Part shown: in pieces, positions 5,559 through 8,599 of the stretch
Layout of the letters: every line of letters begins with the position of its first letter
Position numbering within the stretch: position 1 is the stretch's first letter
Source of the DNA: an uncultured Clostridia bacterium
GTDB taxonomy: Bacteria > Bacillota > Clostridia > Christensenellales > Borkfalkiaceae
Reading direction: 5' to 3'
NCBI GenBank assembly: GCA_947632165.1
Contig: CANROI010000050.1
Location: 1-8,599, forward strand
DNA length: 8,599 nt
Program-made: the position numbers and the translations under genes
The notes under the pieces: model-generated
What the model was told of the DNA's origin: nothing
Seen by the model: only the letters and a program-made list of their open reading frames with translations
Databases searched by the model: none

Positions 5559-7600
5559 CGCGTTCCTCCTGTGAGCTTCACGCGGTCGATGAACGCGTCC
5601 GTCTTATTGAAGTTCGCATTCCGGCTCAGAAATTCCTTTCTGCCCTCCACCTTGTCGCCCATGAGCGTGGAGATCATGTTCTCCGCGGCAACGGCGTCCT
5701 CGATGGTCACCTGTGTGAGATTGCGCTTCGTGGGGTCCATCGTCGTGGTCCAGAGCTGCTCGGCGCTCATCTCTCCGAGGCCCTTGTAGCGCTGGATGAG
5801 ATAGCCCTTGCCCACTTTTTCGATCTTTTCCTGCAGCTCGTTGTCGTCGTAGGCGTATTCCTCGACATTCGAGTTCTGCTTGTACACTTTGTAGAGCGGC
5901 GGCATGCCGATGTAGACGTGCCCCGCGTTGACGAGCGGGCGCATATAGCGGAAAAAGAAGGTGAGAAGGATGCAGCGGATGTGGAAGCCGTCCTGATCGG
6001 CATCCGAGAGAATGATGACCTTGTGGTAGTTGAGTTTATCGAGGTTGAAGTCGTTGCCGATGCCCGCCCCGAGCGCCGAGATGATCGTGCGGATCTCCTC
6101 GTTGGCGAGCACCTGGTCGAGCCGCTTTTTCTCGACGTTGAGCGGCTTGCCGCGCAGGGGAAGGATGGATTGGTACTGCCGCACCCGCGCCTGCTTTGCG
6201 GTGCCGCCCGCGGAGTCGCCCTCGACGATGAACAGCTCGTTGAGCTCGGGCTTTTTGCCCGAACAGGCGGCGAGCTTCCCGACGAGCGTCAGCGAGTCGA
6301 TGGAATTTTTCGCGCGGGCCGTGTCCTTCGCCTGCCGCGCCGCAATGCGCACCTTCGCCGCACCCTGCGCCTTTTTGATGATCTCTTCGAAGGATTTCTT
6401 GTAGCCCGTCTGGCCCGCAAGGCTCTTCAGCCCCTCCACGACCGCCGCTTCGACGGGCGCCTTCGCCTCGGGATTGCCGAGCTTCGTCTTCGTCTGCCCC
6501 TCGAACTGCACGTTCTTCATCTTGATGGAGAGCACCGCGGAGAGCCCCTCGCGGAAATCGTCGCCGAGGAAGTTCGGATCCTTTTCCTTGAGCGCCTTCG
6601 ACTCCCGCGCGAAGTCGTTGAGCATGCGCGTGATGCCGCTCCTGAAGCCCATCTCGTGGAACCCGCCCTCGGGCGTCGGGATATTGTTCACGAACGAGAA
6701 CAGATTCTCGGTATATTCGCTCGTGTGCTGGATGGCATATTCGATCAGGATCCCGTCCTTCTCCGCCCGGTAATAGAGCGGCTTTTGGTAGAGCGCGGTC
6801 TTGCCCTCGTTGAGGTACTTCACGAAGTCGGAAATGCCGCCGTCGTAGCGGAACTCCACGGAATAGGGCTGGGTCGCGCCCGCAAGGTCGAGCTGGACGT
6901 CTTCCTCCTCTTCGCCCGCGCGGAATTCATTCATCGTGATCCGCTCGTCGACGAGCCGGATCGTGAGCCCGCGGTTCAGAAAGGCGAGCTCGTTGAGACG
7001 GTTCGAAACGGTAGACAGCTGGAAATCGGTCGAGGAAAAGACGGCGCCGTCCGGCATGAAATGCACGAGCGTGCCGTGCTTCTTCGTCTTGATCTTCGCA
7101 TCCTCGAGCGGGGATACGGGCACGCCCGACTCCACCCGCTTCTTCTTGGGATCGTATTCGGAGCGGAACTCCATCTTATAGGTCGTACCGTCCTTGTAGA
7201 CCTCGACTTTGAGCCACTTCGAGAGGGCGTTCGTCACCGAGGCGCCCACGCCGTGCAGCCCGCCCGAATAGGAATAGTTGTGTTCGTCGAACTTCCCGCC
7301 CGCATGGAGCTGGGTAAAGACGACCTGCACGCCCGAGACCTTCATCTTGGGATGGATGTCCGTCGGGATCCCCCGCCCGTTGTCCTCGACCGAGGCGCTG
7401 CCGTCTTTATGGAGGATGACTTCGATCCTGTCCGCATAGCCGTTCGCCGCCTCGTCGATCGCGTTGTCGACGATCTCCCAGAGAATGTGATGGAGCCCGC
7501 GGCTGCCCGTCGAGCCGATGTACATACCGGGGCGGAGCCGCACCGCCTCGAGCCCCTCGAGCACGGTGATATCGCCGGCATCATAGTGTTGTTCTGCCAT
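5555..7600 (-). CDS. parE: Type IIA DNA topoisomerase B subunit, ATPase (topoisomerase IV ParE-like; GyrB family)
   Basis: This 681-residue ATPase subunit captures and passes the transported DNA segment. The GHKL ATPase domain shows Glu42 (general base) and Asn46 in WEIVDNAIDEA, EDNGRGIP with Asp73, and the ATP-lid glycines GGLHGVG (113-119). A transducer domain follows to about residue 400. The TOPRIM domain has EGDSAGG (Glu460) and DADQDG (Asp533, Asp535, Asp537) for the cleavage magnesium ions. The tail carries YKGLGEMSAEQLW (605-617) and a normal GyrB/ParE ending. Gln536 sits where GyrB and ParE usually have Val (DADVDG). There is no long proteobacterial GyrB insert, and the length is within the Firmicute range. 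The start has GAGGT at 7605-7609 (minus-strand sense) and a near-consensus promoter further upstream. The gene overlaps the A subunit by four bases (5555-5558), which fits equal production of the two subunits. GyrB cannot be excluded. Confidence 0.92.
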   Translation of the reverse strand: MAEQHYDAGDITVLEGLEAVRLRPGMYIGSTGSRGLHHILWEIVDNAIDEAANGYADRIEVILHKDGSASVEDNGRGIPTDIHPKMKVSGVQVVFTQLHAGGKFDEHNYSYSGGLHGVGASVTNALSKWLKVEVYKDGTTYKMEFRSEYDPKKKRVESGVPVSPLEDAKIKTKKHGTLVHFMPDGAVFSSTDFQLSTVSNRLNELAFLNRGLTIRLVDERITMNEFRAGEEEEDVQLDLAGATQPYSVEFRYDGGISDFVKYLNEGKTALYQKPLYYRAEKDGILIEYAIQHTSEYTENLFSFVNNIPTPEGGFHEMGFRSGITRMLNDFARESKALKEKDPNFLGDDFREGLSAVLSIKMKNVQFEGQTKTKLGNPEAKAPVEAAVVEGLKSLAGQTGYKKSFEEIIKKAQGAAKVRIAARQAKDTARAKNSIDSLTLVGKLAACSGKKPELNELFIVEGDSAGGTAKQARVRQYQSILPLRGKPLNVEKKRLDQVLANEEIRTIISALGAGIGNDFNLDKLNYHKVIILSDADQDGFHIRCILLTFFFRYMRPLVNAGHVYIGMPPLYKVYKQNSNVEEYAYDDNELQEKIEKVGKGYLIQRYKGLGEMSAEQLWTTTMDPTKRNLTQVTIEDAVAAENMISTLMGDKVEGRKEFLSRNANFNKTDAFIDRVKLTGGTR

Positions 7601-7635
7601 AACTACCTCGCAAAATGTTGCACTTGTTCTGTTTG

Positions 7636-7664
7636 ATTATACCATATTTTGCGGTTTATGGCAA
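7636..7664 (-). promoter_or_regulatory. Sigma-A promoter of the topoisomerase operon
   Basis: On the minus strand, a TTGCCA -35 box (7664-7659) and a perfect TATAAT -10 box (7641-7636) are separated by exactly 17 bases. Transcription would start near 7629, leaving a leader of about 29 bases with a GAGGT ribosome site. No operator is evident over the promoter. Confidence 0.85.
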
Positions 7665-7712
7665 GAGTTTTACGTCGTTTTCGGACAACTTTCGTTTTCT
7701 TTCGCCGGAGCG

Positions 7713-7748
7713 GCCCCGCGCCGCGGGCACCGGACGCCGAAGCGGGGC
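7713..7748. repeat. G+C-rich inverted repeat between the divergent promoters
   Basis: GCCCCGC (7713-7719) faces GCGGGGC (7742-7748), seven perfect pairs around a 22-base interval. The interval region also holds a short palindrome, CCGCGCCGCGG, near 7716-7726. It lies between the two -35 boxes (7664 and 7809), in otherwise A+T-leaning sequence. It could be a regulator site, a topological element or chance in a G+C-rich genome. It has no T tract that would make it a terminator. Confidence 0.35.
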
Positions 7749-7808
7749 ACTTTCTTGTACTCTTTGCGAAAAATCCGACGAATCCGCGCAAAAAATATTA
7801 TTTCGGCC

Positions 7809-7837
7809 TTGACTTTGCGCGGCAAATGACGTATAAT
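7809..7837 (+). promoter_or_regulatory. Sigma-A promoter of nifJ
   Basis: TTGACT (7809-7814) and a perfect TATAAT (7832-7837) are separated by 17 bases, a near-ideal vegetative promoter. This suits the high expression usual for pyruvate:ferredoxin oxidoreductase in anaerobes. The start would be near 7844, giving a leader of about 70 bases. The leader has a small four-pair hairpin (GCGA/TCGC) followed by six T near 7862-7867, too weak to call an attenuator. Confidence 0.88.
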
Positions 7838-7913
7838 GGACAAGGCGGCGAAAAGTCGCGATTTTTTCGTACGCCCGAAATTACAAAAATATTTATTTTA
7901 TGGAGGTTTTTCG

Positions 7914-8599
7914 ATGACCAAGATGACAATCGACGGCAATACCGCCGCCTCGCACGTCGCTTACGCCTTCTCGGAAGTGGCTGCCATCTACCCCATCACC
8001 CCCTCGTCCCCCATGGCGGAATCCGCCGATGAGTGGGCAACGCAGGGCCGGCTGAACATGTGGGGCCAGAAGCTCCGCATCACGGAGATGCAATCGGAAG
8101 GCGGCGCCGCCGGCGCCGTGCACGGCTCCCTCTCCGCGGGCGCGCTCACGACGACGTACACCGCTTCGCAGGGGCTGCTGCTCATGATCCCCAATATGTA
8201 TAAGATCTCGGGCGAACTGCTCCCGATGGTCATGCATGTATCCGCGCGTGCGCTCGCCGCGCATTCGCTGAACATCTTCGGCGACCATTCCGACGTGATG
8301 GCCTGCCGCCAGACCGGCTTTGCAATGCTCGCGAGCTGCTCCGTGCAGGAAGTCATGGACCTCGCGACCGTCGCCCACCTCGCGACGCTCCGCGCCCGCG
8401 TCCCCTTCCTCTCCTTCTTCGACGGGTTCCGTACCTCTCATGAAGTGAGCAAGATCGACGTCATTGACTATCCCGAACTCAAGGCGCTCTTCGACAAGAA
8501 AGGGCTTGCAAAAGATGTTGCGGAATTCAAGGCGCGCGCGCTCAACCCCGAACATCCCGTCCAGCGCGGCACGGCGCAGAACGGCGATACATACTTCCA
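7914..8599 (+). CDS. nifJ: Pyruvate:ferredoxin (flavodoxin) oxidoreductase, N-terminal part (3' end outside window)
   Basis: PFOR oxidatively decarboxylates pyruvate with CoA to acetyl-CoA and CO2, passing electrons to ferredoxin. It is a central cytosolic enzyme of anaerobic energy metabolism. The frame stays open from ATG 7914 to the end of the window (228 complete codons of a protein normally near 1,170 residues). Only domain I and the start of the next domain are present. Diagnostic segments are AIYPITPSSPMAE (24-36), MQSEGGAAGAVHG (59-71), TYTASQGLLLMIPNM (81-95) and SARALAAHSLNIFGDHSDV (110-128). By remembered alignment to the Desulfovibrio africanus enzyme, Thr29, Glu62 and Arg112 correspond to its active-site Thr31, Glu64 (thiamine contact) and Arg114 (pyruvate contact). 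A GGAGG site at 7902-7906 fixes the start. The gene is divergent from the topoisomerase operon. The iron-sulfur and thiamine domains lie beyond the window and cannot be checked. Confidence 0.96.
   Translation, partial: MTKMTIDGNTAASHVAYAFSEVAAIYPITPSSPMAESADEWATQGRLNMWGQKLRITEMQSEGGAAGAVHGSLSAGALTTTYTASQGLLLMIPNMYKISGELLPMVMHVSARALAAHSLNIFGDHSDVMACRQTGFAMLASCSVQEVMDLATVAHLATLRARVPFLSFFDGFRTSHEVSKIDVIDYPELKALFDKKGLAKDVAEFKARALNPEHPVQRGTAQNGDTYF

Noticed and set aside
4146..7636. Long plus-strand open frames opposite the two topoisomerase genes (4146-5789 and 5918-7636)
   Set aside because: They are antisense to strongly recognised proteins, have skewed Arg/Glu/Val/His-rich composition typical of G+C-rich shadow frames, and match no family I know.
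7713..7748. Intrinsic terminator in the divergent region
   Set aside because: The seven-pair stem has a 22-base loop and no T tract, and nothing transcribed toward it needs terminating.
7603..7791. 62-codon minus-strand open frame upstream of the topoisomerase B gene
   Set aside because: It spans the -35 and -10 boxes of the operon promoter and the inverted repeat, has no clear ribosome site and is rich in basic residues, so it looks accidental.

Overview
The window looks like a chromosomal segment of a G+C-rich, anaerobic, low-complexity-envelope Firmicute of the Clostridia type. This is inferred from four things: a pyruvate:ferredoxin oxidoreductase gene, the MEP isoprenoid pathway gene ispF next to radA, strong AGGAGG-like ribosome binding sites, and consensus sigma-A promoters with 17-base spacers. 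No rRNA, tRNA, CRISPR array, prophage or transposase gene is visible.

Layout, left to right. (1) Bases 1-2581, plus strand: the 3' part of ispF, a membrane-anchored NERD-nuclease-like gene with a C-terminal topoisomerase-type zinc ribbon, and radA, closely spaced as one transcription unit. The NERD stop overlaps the radA start (ATGA), and the unit ends in a perfect 19-bp hairpin terminator. The NERD gene is clearly more A+T-rich than its core-gene neighbours. (2) Bases 2645-3119: a gene-free convergent intergenic region. It carries a degenerate hairpin element and two direct copies of a roughly 165-base repeat, identical over 143 bases. Each copy is predicted to fold into a three-way junction, and the second copy ends one base before the stop of the next gene. 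(3) Bases 3120-7600, minus strand: the two subunits of a type IIA topoisomerase, B subunit first, then A subunit, overlapping by 4 bases. The lack of a GyrA box and of dnaA/recF neighbours favours topoisomerase IV (ParE/ParC) or a second clostridial type IIA enzyme over housekeeping gyrase. (4) Bases 7601-7913: a divergent promoter region with one well-formed promoter on each strand. (5) Bases 7914-8599, plus strand: the 5' part of nifJ (PFOR), running off the window.

Functionally the window combines isoprenoid precursor synthesis, recombinational repair (RadA, perhaps with the NERD protein), DNA topology and pyruvate oxidation. Most of it is ordinary core genome. The parts that deserve attention are the duplicated structured repeat, the compositionally distinct NERD gene coupled to radA, and the alanine at the quinolone-contact position of the topoisomerase A subunit. 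I saw no convincing complete new multi-gene system.
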